NCBI RefSeq assembly: GCF_002976435.1
Contig: NZ_PUGF01000005.1
Coordinates: 62,001 to 126,000 of the forward strand
Source: Solimicrobium silvestre
Lineage (GTDB): Bacteria > Pseudomonadota > Gammaproteobacteria > Burkholderiales > Burkholderiaceae_D
Length of the DNA: 64,000 nt
Direction: 5' to 3'
Shown here: positions 35,447 through 42,928 of the stretch, piece by piece
How the letters are laid out: every line of letters starts with the position of its first letter
Position numbering within the stretch: position 1 is the stretch's first letter
Position numbers and translations under genes: made by a program
Notes under the pieces: generated by a model
Seen by the model: only the letters and a program-made list of their open reading frames with translations
What the model was told of the DNA's origin: nothing
Database searches by the model: none

Positions 35447-36271
35447 ATGAAACGTTTTCCGTCAATGAGATTATTACCTACGTTGCTCACCGCATTACTC
35501 TGTCTTGGTTTTTCGCAAACAGTGTTAGCGGATGAAGCTTTACAAACAGCGATTGATGGAGCACATCGTTCCGATGTAAATAAAAGCCGGGATGCCGCGC
35601 GTCATCCCAAAGAAGTGTTGCAGTTTTTTGGCATCACGCCAACCATGACGGTGGTTGAATTAATGCCTGGTGCTGGTTGGTATACCGAAATTTTAGCGCC
35701 TTACTTAAAGCCACAAGGCCAGCTCATTGAAGCTTTGCAAGACCCTGTTTCTGAGAGTGAATATGGGCGAAATAGCTATGCGAAATTTCAGAAAAAATTA
35801 AACGATAATCCAGCTGTTTTCGACAAAGTGAAAACGGCTATTTTTGAACCACCAGTCAAATTAAATTTTGCGCCGAATAACAGTGTTGACATGGTGCTGA
35901 CCTTCCGAAATATCCATAATTGGGCTATTAGCGGTGACGAGAACATGAAGCAGCTGTTTAAACATGTGTATTCAAGCTTAAAAACAGGCGGCGTTTTCGG
36001 CGTAGTTGATCACCGCTTACCAGCAGGCAAGGTGCAAGATGCGAACGCGTCTACGGGCTACGTATCTGAAGCGTATGTGATTAAATTGGCGGAAAGCGTA
36101 GGCTTTAAACTGGTCGCAAAATCAGAAATTAACGCCAATCCTAAAGACACCGCTGACCATAAAGGCGGGGTATGGGCGTTGCCTCCAACCTACGCTAATA
36201 AAGACGCGGACCGTCAAAGTTATGCTGATATCGGTGAAAGTGATCGTATGACGCTGAAGTTTGTAAAATAA
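35447..36271 (+). CDS. Exported methyltransferase-fold protein (COG4798-like)
   Basis: The 274-residue protein has a Sec signal peptide (RLLPTLLTALLCLGFSQTVLA, cleaved after VLA near residue 29) in front of a class I SAM-methyltransferase fold: motif I as VVELMPGAGWYTEILAPYL (about residues 68-86), VLTFRNIHNW as a post-motif and GGVFGVVDHR. I chose ATG 35447 because GGAG lies eight bases upstream. The family is known as 'predicted methyltransferase', COG4798 from recall. An exported enzyme that needs SAM is odd, since SAM is not known to be available in the periplasm. It may use another ligand. It is followed by gloA. Confidence 0.83.
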   Translation: MKRFPSMRLLPTLLTALLCLGFSQTVLADEALQTAIDGAHRSDVNKSRDAARHPKEVLQFFGITPTMTVVELMPGAGWYTEILAPYLKPQGQLIEALQDPVSESEYGRNSYAKFQKKLNDNPAVFDKVKTAIFEPPVKLNFAPNNSVDMVLTFRNIHNWAISGDENMKQLFKHVYSSLKTGGVFGVVDHRLPAGKVQDANASTGYVSEAYVIKLAESVGFKLVAKSEINANPKDTADHKGGVWALPPTYANKDADRQSYADIGESDRMTLKFVK

Positions 36272-36346
36272 AAAATGAGATGCATAGCAGCTGCTTACTT
36301 TGCTGGCGGCTGCTATAAATTGAAGTAAATTTAAATAAGGACAGTG

Positions 36347-36751
36347 ATGCGGATATTACATACGATGTTACGGGTAGGCGATTTACAACGTTCAATCGAT
36401 TTTTATACCAACGTATTAGGGATGAAATTATTGCGTGTAACAGAAAACCCAGAATATAAATACACCCTGGCTTTTGTCGGTTACGGCACTAATCCGGAAC
36501 ATGCTGAATTAGAGCTGACCTACAACTACGGCGTAGATAATTATGAGTTGGGCACAGCTTACGGCCATATTGCGATTGCAGTGGCAAATGCAGTCGAAGC
36601 CTGTTCTGCTGCGAAAGCTGCCGGCGGCAATGTAACGCGTGAAGCTGGGCCGGTAAAAGGCGGTAAAACAGTGATTGCATTTATCACTGATCCTGACGGA
36701 TATAAAATTGAATTGATCGAACGCAATCCTGATGGATCGCGCATCGATTAG
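36347..36751 (+). CDS. gloA: Lactoylglutathione lyase (glyoxalase I)
   Basis: GloA converts the hemithioacetal of methylglyoxal and glutathione to S-lactoylglutathione. The 134-residue protein matches the E. coli enzyme in length and sequence: [60 protein letters not shown]. The metal ligands His5, Glu57, His75 and Glu123 by position are present (HTML, AELELT, YGHIAI, KIELIE). ATG 36347 has AAGGA upstream; a GTG one codon earlier is possible. It follows the exported methyltransferase by 75 bp and may be co-transcribed. Confidence 0.96.
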   Translation: MRILHTMLRVGDLQRSIDFYTNVLGMKLLRVTENPEYKYTLAFVGYGTNPEHAELELTYNYGVDNYELGTAYGHIAIAVANAVEACSAAKAAGGNVTREAGPVKGGKTVIAFITDPDGYKIELIERNPDGSRID

Positions 36752-36764
36752 CTCGTCAGAAATA

Positions 36765-36823
36765 CTACCAATTCGGTGGAATTCCCCCTCTGGTTTCCTC
36801 GGAGGCTAGAGGGTTATTGGTAG
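36765..36823. repeat. Nested inverted repeat after gloA
   Basis: CTACCAAT (36765-36772) faces ATTGGTAG (36816-36823), and inside this CCCTCT (36786-36791) faces AGAGGG (36808-36813), with CCT/AGG at the tip. It begins 13 bp after the gloA stop. There is no T tract, so it may stabilise the transcript end rather than terminate it. Confidence 0.55.
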
Positions 36824-36980
36824 CAGGATTGGGGTACTGCTGCGCATTGAAAAAGTGGGCGTAAGCGATACATTACCGCTTCCTGCAACCATTCATCCTC
36901 GCCATTGACCACTCAACCCAAATCGCTGGTATTGCCCTCGCTGTCAACACTAAACTGGCTGCTCACAGGAGGAAATACCC

Positions 36981-37865
36981 ATGAAAAACCATTTTTACTC
37001 AGTCGTACGGTGCTTAGCCAGTTTGATGTTATTCGGGTTGTTTTGTCAGGCATATGCAGAGGACAATGTTTCGCATAGTGTGTTGAATATTCAGGTTACC
37101 GGCTCAGGCAAGCCGATGATATTAATTCCCGGTTTAGCTTCATCAGGTGAAGTGTGGGACAGCACCGTTGCCCACTATGCCAAAGACTATCAATGTATCG
37201 TTATCACCCTGGCAGGGTTCGCCGGTAAGCCTGCGGTAGATACCCCGCTGTTTAGTAGCGCTGAAAAAGAATTGTCACGTTATATCAGTGATAAAAAACT
37301 CGACCATCCGATCATCGTCGGGCATAGTCTGGGTGGGTTTTTAGCCATGCAATTTGCCGCGCAACATCCAGAGCAGGTTGGTAAAGTAGTGATTGTTGAC
37401 TCCTTGCCAGCCTTGGGCGCTACGCAAATGCCTAGCGTCACCAAAGAACAACTGCAAGGAGCAGCAGCCAATATGCGCGACAACATGCGGCAGAGCGACC
37501 CTGCCCAGGCGTTGGCTTCACGCCGCATGGCAGTTACCAGCATGGTCAGCAAGCCGGCCGATATTGAGCGTGTTATGGGGTGGGGCGCAGCTTCTGATAG
37601 AAACACGGTCATCAATGCCATGTACGAATTAATGGCGACTGATTTACGTGATGATATCGCACAGATTAAAGCGCCGACGCTGGTACTGGGCACTTGGATT
37701 GCTTATCAGGAGTATGCGCCGCGCTCGGCCATTGAAAACACGTTTAAAATGCAATATCAAAAACTGCCAGGCGTTAAAATTGCCTTCGCGGATACTGCCC
37801 GCCACTTTATTATGTATGACGACCCACAATGGATGTTTGCTCAAATGGATGAATTTTTGAAGTGA
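36981..37865 (+). CDS. Exported alpha/beta hydrolase
   Basis: The 294-residue protein has a signal peptide (CLASLMLFGLFCQAYA, cleaved near residue 27) and an alpha/beta-hydrolase fold: oxyanion region MILIPGLASSGEVWD, nucleophile elbow VGHSLGGF (Ser about residue 116), a likely Asp in TLVLGTWIAY-following sequence and the catalytic His in ARHFIMYDD (about 274). Start ATG has AGGAGG eight bases upstream. Its stop overlaps the GTG start of the following LytS-type sensor kinase by four bases (GTGA), so the hydrolase is translationally coupled to a two-component system. That suggests its substrate or product relates to the sensed signal. Substrate unknown. Confidence 0.87.
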   Translation: MKNHFYSVVRCLASLMLFGLFCQAYAEDNVSHSVLNIQVTGSGKPMILIPGLASSGEVWDSTVAHYAKDYQCIVITLAGFAGKPAVDTPLFSSAEKELSRYISDKKLDHPIIVGHSLGGFLAMQFAAQHPEQVGKVVIVDSLPALGATQMPSVTKEQLQGAAANMRDNMRQSDPAQALASRRMAVTSMVSKPADIERVMGWGAASDRNTVINAMYELMATDLRDDIAQIKAPTLVLGTWIAYQEYAPRSAIENTFKMQYQKLPGVKIAFADTARHFIMYDDPQWMFAQMDEFLK

Positions 37866-38989
37866 AACTAACTAGCTTGAATGTGCCCGGTTACCCGGGC
37901 ACACATCCCCAAACTGCTGCTAACTCAGGCGGCACATCGTCAGGCAGTACAGCGCTTCGTTATGGCTTATGCCAACTGCTGGGATGGGGCTTAATCGTGC
38001 TCTTCAATTTGAGTTACAGCTTTTTTATGCCGTCATCGGAATGGTTGGGTTTGACCCTAATCGCTGTTTGGGGTGGTTGTGCCGGGCTGGCCTTGTCACA
38101 TAGTTGGCGTCGTCATTTACGTCAGCATCACTTGCTGGAGCAGGCGCTACTGAGTCGCAACGCGTTGCACATAGTGATCGGTATCGTGGTTATTGGAAGC
38201 ATTCAATTGCTACTGGTGTACGGTGCATTTTTGTTGGTACAACCAGTCGGAATGAGCAAAGGTTGGGCCTGGATACCTTCTTCGCTGTTATTTTGGATTT
38301 TCACTTTTGTAGCGTGGACAGTATTTTATGCCACCGTACTTTCCAGACGACGCATTCGACATACTGAGCTGGAAAAACTACAGCTTGAAATTTATCTCAA
38401 AGAAAACGAGTTACGCGCTCTGCAGGCACAAATTAATCCGCACTTTTTTTTCAATAGTTTGAATAGTATTCGAGCCTTGATTTATCACGACGCTGATGCC
38501 GCGGCAGAAATGATCGACCAATTGTCGAATATGATGCGTTACACCTTGCAAGTAGGTCAGACGACCACTGTCACTCTGGCGCAGGAATGGGCAGCGGTGC
38601 GCAGTTATTTGAGCATTGAAAAAATCCGTTTTGCCGAACGCATTAAGGTCACTGAGCAGATGGATTCCGCCTTTGATCAGCTGGAAATTCCGCCGATGGT
38701 GCTGCAAATATTGGTTGAAAATGCAGTCAAGTACGGTGTCGAACAGCGTAGCAGCGAATGCCAAATTGAGTTGCGCGTGCAGCGGCAAGACAAGCACCTG
38801 CAGATTCAGGTTGCCAATCAGGGGCGCTTAGCCACGATAATCACGACCAACAATTCCACCCGGCTCGGTATTAACAACATCGCTAAACGGCTGCAATTAT
38901 TATATGGCGAGCAAGCCAGCATCGGTATTGAAGAAAGAGATGGCTGGGTTATTGCAACGCTGCTTTTACCTCTACCTTCCACACCATGA
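37862..38989 (+). CDS. LytS/YehU-type sensor histidine kinase
   Basis: The 375-residue kinase begins at GTG 37862, inside the end of the hydrolase gene. It has four hydrophobic segments in residues 30-160 (LGWGLIVLFNLSYSFFM; LTLIAVWGGCAGLAL; IVIGIVVIGSIQLLLVYG-like; LLFWIFTFVAWTVFYATVL), then the His_kinase domain of the LytS/YehU group with phospho-acceptor AQINPHFFFNSLNSIRALI (about residues 188-206) and an ATPase region (VLQILVENAVKYGVEQ; LGINNIAKRLQLLYG). It lacks an extracytoplasmic domain, so it may sense within the membrane. Its stop overlaps the regulator start (ATGA). Confidence 0.92.
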   Translation: MKLTSLNVPGYPGTHPQTAANSGGTSSGSTALRYGLCQLLGWGLIVLFNLSYSFFMPSSEWLGLTLIAVWGGCAGLALSHSWRRHLRQHHLLEQALLSRNALHIVIGIVVIGSIQLLLVYGAFLLVQPVGMSKGWAWIPSSLLFWIFTFVAWTVFYATVLSRRRIRHTELEKLQLEIYLKENELRALQAQINPHFFFNSLNSIRALIYHDADAAAEMIDQLSNMMRYTLQVGQTTTVTLAQEWAAVRSYLSIEKIRFAERIKVTEQMDSAFDQLEIPPMVLQILVENAVKYGVEQRSSECQIELRVQRQDKHLQIQVANQGRLATIITTNNSTRLGINNIAKRLQLLYGEQASIGIEERDGWVIATLLLPLPSTP

Positions 38990-39690
38990 AAATCATATTA
39001 ATTGATGACGAACACTTGGCGCGCATGGAATTGCGCCGCCTGTTGGCGGTATATGCTGATTGCGAAATTGTGGCTGAAGCTGCGAATATCGAAGAAGCAC
39101 AGCGCGCCATTGAAGAGCATAAGCCCGACCTGATTTTTTTGGATGTGCAAATGCCGGACGGGAGTGGTTTTGATTTGCTGGATCAGTTAGAAAGTGTGCC
39201 GGAGGTTATCTTTACGACGGCATTTGATAGTTACGCGCTGCGCGCTTTTGAAGTCAATGCACTCGATTATTTACAAAAGCCGATCAGTGCAGAACGTCTG
39301 ACGCAGGCATTAAAACGGGTTCGTAGCAAGATTAATGAAGCCAAACCAGCGTTGCTGGCGTCGAGCAGTAAAATTTTTATTAAAGATGGTGAGCGCTGCT
39401 GGTTAGTCGCCTTGGAAAAAATTGCCTTGTTTGAATCGGAAGGCAACTACACGCGCGTGTATTTTGATCAGCATCGGCCACTGTTGCTGCGCTCGTTAAA
39501 TCAACTGGAACAACGTCTGGATGCTACCCAGTTCATTCGTGCCAGCCGCCGGTTTATAGTAAATCTTCAATTCGTTGAGCACATAGGCCCATCTGCCGCG
39601 AGTGGTTTGGTTTTCACTTTGCAAAACGGCTTGTCGGTAGAAATGTCGCGCCGGCGCGCGGCGGAATTTAAAGAACTGAGTCGGATTTAA
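38986..39690 (+). CDS. LytTR-family response regulator
   Basis: The 234-residue regulator has an N-terminal receiver (IILIDDEHLARMELRRLLAV, Asp in LIFLDVQMPDGSG about residue 54, Lys in DYLQKPISAERL) and a C-terminal LytTR DNA-binding domain (KIFIKDGERCWLVALEKIALFE, YTRVYFD, FIRASRRFIVN). LytTR proteins bind paired direct repeats. It is translationally coupled to the sensor kinase by an ATGA overlap, and both follow the exported hydrolase. It is a BtsR/AlgR-like architecture; targets are not visible in this window. Confidence 0.94.
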   Translation: MKIILIDDEHLARMELRRLLAVYADCEIVAEAANIEEAQRAIEEHKPDLIFLDVQMPDGSGFDLLDQLESVPEVIFTTAFDSYALRAFEVNALDYLQKPISAERLTQALKRVRSKINEAKPALLASSSKIFIKDGERCWLVALEKIALFESEGNYTRVYFDQHRPLLLRSLNQLEQRLDATQFIRASRRFIVNLQFVEHIGPSAASGLVFTLQNGLSVEMSRRRAAEFKELSRI

Positions 39691-39727
39691 GTGCCACTTT
39701 ATATGCCAGGGGATATCTCCTGCTCCG

Positions 39728-40135
39728 TTACATAATCACTTTACTCCTCAATGATTTCACTTGGCCGCGCTGCGTTTTTCCATCCAATCGGCGCGTTTTT
39801 GCGGCTTTGCCGGGCTTGGTCGGATAGCGCACTTTAGCCACATAAGCAGCCTCTTGCACTATTTCATGCAGCCTTTGCAACGCATCTTCTTTGTTGCGTT
39901 CTTGCGTGCGGTGCGATTGGGCTTTCAAGACGATGACACCGTTTTTGGTAATTCGCTGGTCGCCTGATTCCAGAATGCGTTGTTTTAATTCGTCTGGCAA
40001 ACTGGAGTTGATCACGTCAAAGCGTAAATGCACAGCGGAAGACACTTTATTCACATTTTGGCCGCCCGCACCTTGAGCGCGTATCGCACTGAGTTCAATC
40101 TCGGCAAGTGGGATGTTGATTTCTGATAAGGTCAT
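39728..40135 (-). CDS. arfB: Alternative ribosome-rescue factor B (peptidyl-tRNA hydrolase)
   Basis: ArfB (YaeJ) rescues ribosomes stalled on mRNAs lacking a stop codon by hydrolysing peptidyl-tRNA. The 135-residue protein has the release-factor catalytic GGQ in IRAQGAGGQNVNKVSSAVHLRFDV (about residues 18-41) and a basic C-terminal tail rich in Lys/Arg (KPGKAAKTRRLDGKTQRGQVKS) that would enter the empty mRNA channel. Length fits the family. It is convergent with the LytTR gene and divergent from the TonB-dependent receptor that begins to its right. Confidence 0.95.
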   Translation of the reverse strand: MTLSEINIPLAEIELSAIRAQGAGGQNVNKVSSAVHLRFDVINSSLPDELKQRILESGDQRITKNGVIVLKAQSHRTQERNKEDALQRLHEIVQEAAYVAKVRYPTKPGKAAKTRRLDGKTQRGQVKSLRSKVIM

Positions 40136-40246
40136 TGGAGTAAAAAATTCTTTTTAAGTTAATTATTGCTTTGTAGCAAACCTGTTGCAGTATGCTACAA
40201 ATCTATACAGCAAGCAGCTGGCTATTTTAGAGTGCTATTAGATAAA

Positions 40247-42607
40247 ATGCTCGCTTCTTCGCCTTCTTTTAAGCATTGCTTTTTGAGTAGGCGCGTAGTT
40301 TGCTTATCCCAGGCGCTACTTTTAGCTTCGTCTCCTATGTCCTCATTGATTTCTACCGCCAGCTTTGCCTTACTAGGGCTCTATTCAACCCATTTGTTGG
40401 CGGAAGACGTTTTGCAAACTGCACCCGAACCGACTACAACTGTTCAGACGCCTGCTACATCAGCTACACCAACCGCCACTCCCGCAGTTATTCCAACTCC
40501 ATCTGATACACCAGATACGCCAGCGCCTAAAAAGAGGCATAAAGAGGTGCTGACAGATTCATCCGTGCCCAAGGTCGTGATTAGCGGTGCGGGGCAAACT
40601 GATCTTGATGTACGTCGGCAATCTACGGCGTCAAAAATAATCATTGGACGCGAAGAGCTAGATCGGGATGGAGATAGCTCGGTCGGTGAGATTTTAAAAC
40701 GCCTGCCCGGTGTGACGGTAGGTGGCAAGCCAGGGCGCGGCGGTGACATTCGGATGCGTGGCATGGGTAGCGGCTATACCCAGATTCTGGTGAATGGCGA
40801 ACGTATGCCGCGTGGCTTTTCGCTGGATACTTTATCGCCCGATCAGGTCGAGCGGATTGAAATAATTCGTGCGCCAGTGGCTGAATTTACGACGCAAGCC
40901 GTTGCCGGTATTATTAATATTGTGCTGCGCGAAGATTACAAACAAAAAGACACGCAGCTCAGGTTGTCGGATGGCGTCGAGCAGGGGCGTAATGCACCGA
41001 ATCTGTCTATTTCTACACCGGGTGAAATTGGTCAGTTGTCTTACACTTTATCTGGCTCTATTTTTCAAAATAGACGGCGTGATGAAGCCTTTACTGATAA
41101 TTTGATTAATGATGAGCCAGGCCAGAAAATTGTTGATCAGGATATCGGTGTCACCAACGGTGTACATCTCACTCCACGGTTTGAATATAAGTTTTCAGAT
41201 AGCGATAAATTGGTGATGCAGCCATTTGTCATGTTTGCTAATACGCAGACTAACGGCACTAGTGTGCTGGATCAATTAAATGATCAGGTCGCCCCTTATC
41301 AAAATGCTGTGTGGCATACCGGTGTTAATTCATTCGTGTCGCGACTCTTCACCAATTACACCCATCGACTGGAAGATGGTGCCAAGCTGGAATTGAAGTT
41401 AGGCACGGGAAAATCAGAAAACAGTACGATCACTGATCGGGTGCAAACCGGCGACGCAACCGGTTATCAGGACTTGCTCACCACCAGCCATACTGAAGAC
41501 TTTAATACCAGCGTCGGCGCAAAATATTCAAAAATATTTTCCAATGGACACAGCTTGGTGACGGGTGTTAGTGCCGATTGGACGCGTCGTAATGAAACCG
41601 AAGTGGCGACCGATAATGGCGCACCGACATTTGATAATTCGGGCGACAATTTGAGCGCCGGAATTCGTCAGTTGGCAGGCTTTGTGCAAGACGAATGGGA
41701 CATTAATCCCAACTGGGCAGCCAATGCGGGTCTGCGTTGGGAAGGGATTCAAACTACCAGCACATTACCAACTGGTGAAATACTTAATCAAAGCAGTGTT
41801 TGGAGCCCCTTGTTGCATTTGGTCTACCGTATTCCAGATACGAAAGATCAAATCCGCATGAGTGCGACGCATAGCTATCGCCCTCCGGTGCTAAATGACC
41901 TGATCGCGTTGCCGGCACTCTCGCAAAACAATAGCCCGATCAGTCCGGACCGGATTGGTAATCCTAATTTAAAACCGGAATTAGCCAATGGTATCGACGT
42001 GGGCTATGAGCACTATATTTCGCATAGCGGTATTCTGGCTGCGAATTTTTTCTATCGTGAAATTCACGATTTAATGCGCCATGAAGTGTCCTTGGTTGAT
42101 GGGCGTTGGGTGTCGGCACCGGTGAATTTGGCAAACGCCCAGACGCACGGCATTGAGTTGGAAGCCAAGTTTGATATAGTCGATTTTTTCCCAGAAGCAC
42201 CGGCAATTTCTTTGCGCAGTAATTACAGCCATTTTTGGTCGCAAGTCGCTGACATACAAGGGCCGAATAACCGGATTGATCAACAGCCTTCGCAAACTGC
42301 GAATCTTGGTATGGATTATAAAATGGCGACATTGCCATTAACGCTGGGTGGTAGTGTCAATTGGACGCCGGCGTACATCGTGCAAAGCAGCACCACGCAG
42401 GGAAATACAATTGGTTTGAAGCGACAGTTGGATATGTATGCGCTGTGGAAATTTTCTGCCAGCTCGCAATTACGTTTTGCGGTGAATAATTTGGTGAATA
42501 GCGATTATTTAACCAGCACGTTTTCTACTTTGGGCTATCCAGAGGTGTCCACGGTCGTTGCGCCTACGTACACAACGTATACCTTGCGTTGGGAGCTTAA
42601 ATACTAG
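40247..42607 (+). CDS. TonB-dependent receptor with Pro/Thr-rich N-terminal linker
   Basis: From ATG 40247 this is a 786-residue outer-membrane receptor; the frame is open from 40166 and an internal ATG near 40337 would give a more compact signal peptide (SLISTASFALLGLYSTHLLA). After the signal comes a Pro/Thr/Ala-rich stretch of about 55 residues, then a plug domain (SVGEILKRLPGVTVGGKPGRG, DIRMRGMGSGYTQILVNGERM, VERIEIIRAPVAEF) and a barrel ending TLRWELKY. The linker precedes the plug and lacks an obvious STN sigma-signalling fold. No Fur-like site or transporter gene adjoins it. The ligand is unknown. Confidence 0.9.
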   Translation: MLASSPSFKHCFLSRRVVCLSQALLLASSPMSSLISTASFALLGLYSTHLLAEDVLQTAPEPTTTVQTPATSATPTATPAVIPTPSDTPDTPAPKKRHKEVLTDSSVPKVVISGAGQTDLDVRRQSTASKIIIGREELDRDGDSSVGEILKRLPGVTVGGKPGRGGDIRMRGMGSGYTQILVNGERMPRGFSLDTLSPDQVERIEIIRAPVAEFTTQAVAGIINIVLREDYKQKDTQLRLSDGVEQGRNAPNLSISTPGEIGQLSYTLSGSIFQNRRRDEAFTDNLINDEPGQKIVDQDIGVTNGVHLTPRFEYKFSDSDKLVMQPFVMFANTQTNGTSVLDQLNDQVAPYQNAVWHTGVNSFVSRLFTNYTHRLEDGAKLELKLGTGKSENSTITDRVQTGDATGYQDLLTTSHTEDFNTSVGAKYSKIFSNGHSLVTGVSADWTRRNETEVATDNGAPTFDNSGDNLSAGIRQLAGFVQDEWDINPNWAANAGLRWEGIQTTSTLPTGEILNQSSVWSPLLHLVYRIPDTKDQIRMSATHSYRPPVLNDLIALPALSQNNSPISPDRIGNPNLKPELANGIDVGYEHYISHSGILAANFFYREIHDLMRHEVSLVDGRWVSAPVNLANAQTHGIELEAKFDIVDFFPEAPAISLRSNYSHFWSQVADIQGPNNRIDQQPSQTANLGMDYKMATLPLTLGGSVNWTPAYIVQSSTTQGNTIGLKRQLDMYALWKFSASSQLRFAVNNLVNSDYLTSTFSTLGYPEVSTVVAPTYTTYTLRWELKY

Positions 42608-42928
42608 GTTTTTGTGCCCACATTGGCCAATGTAGTTGATATATAAATATTGAATCAGACGGTAGGGTGGGCACGGTTTTGTGCCCACGCGTTACTTTCG
42701 ATTAATGATATTCTCACACAACTCGTTGTTTATTAACGGTTACGCGTGGGCACAAAACCGTGCCCACCCTACGCGCTGAAATTAAAATAGGCGACCCATC
42801 ATCCACAACTCTGCAACAACCCTCTCAACCACTCGGGAAAAACTTGGTTTCCCTTTCCTTTTTACTATACTTACCCTGTCTTGCCGTAAAAAATCTGGCT
42901 CACTATTTGATCAGCAAAACATGTAAAG
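42608..42928. other. Intergenic region with a nested inverted repeat
   Basis: These 321 bp contain the repeat listed at 42660-42775 and otherwise AT-rich sequence before the sensor kinase gene. No gene is visible; an open frame of 86 codons crossing the repeat is not credible. Confidence 0.6.
42660..42775. repeat. Large nested inverted repeat (GTGGGCAC family)
   Basis: The left half reads GGTAGGGTGGGCACGGTTTT then GTGCCCACGCGTTAC; the right half is its near-exact inverted copy (GTTACGCGTGGGCAC, AAAACCGTGCCCACCCTACG). The arms exceed 30 bp and enclose about 35 bp. Each half can also fold by itself: GTGGGCAC against GTGCCCAC. Related GGGTGGGCACGG-type sequence is, from recall, widespread in betaproteobacterial intergenic DNA. 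It lies after the receptor stop. Confidence 0.88.
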
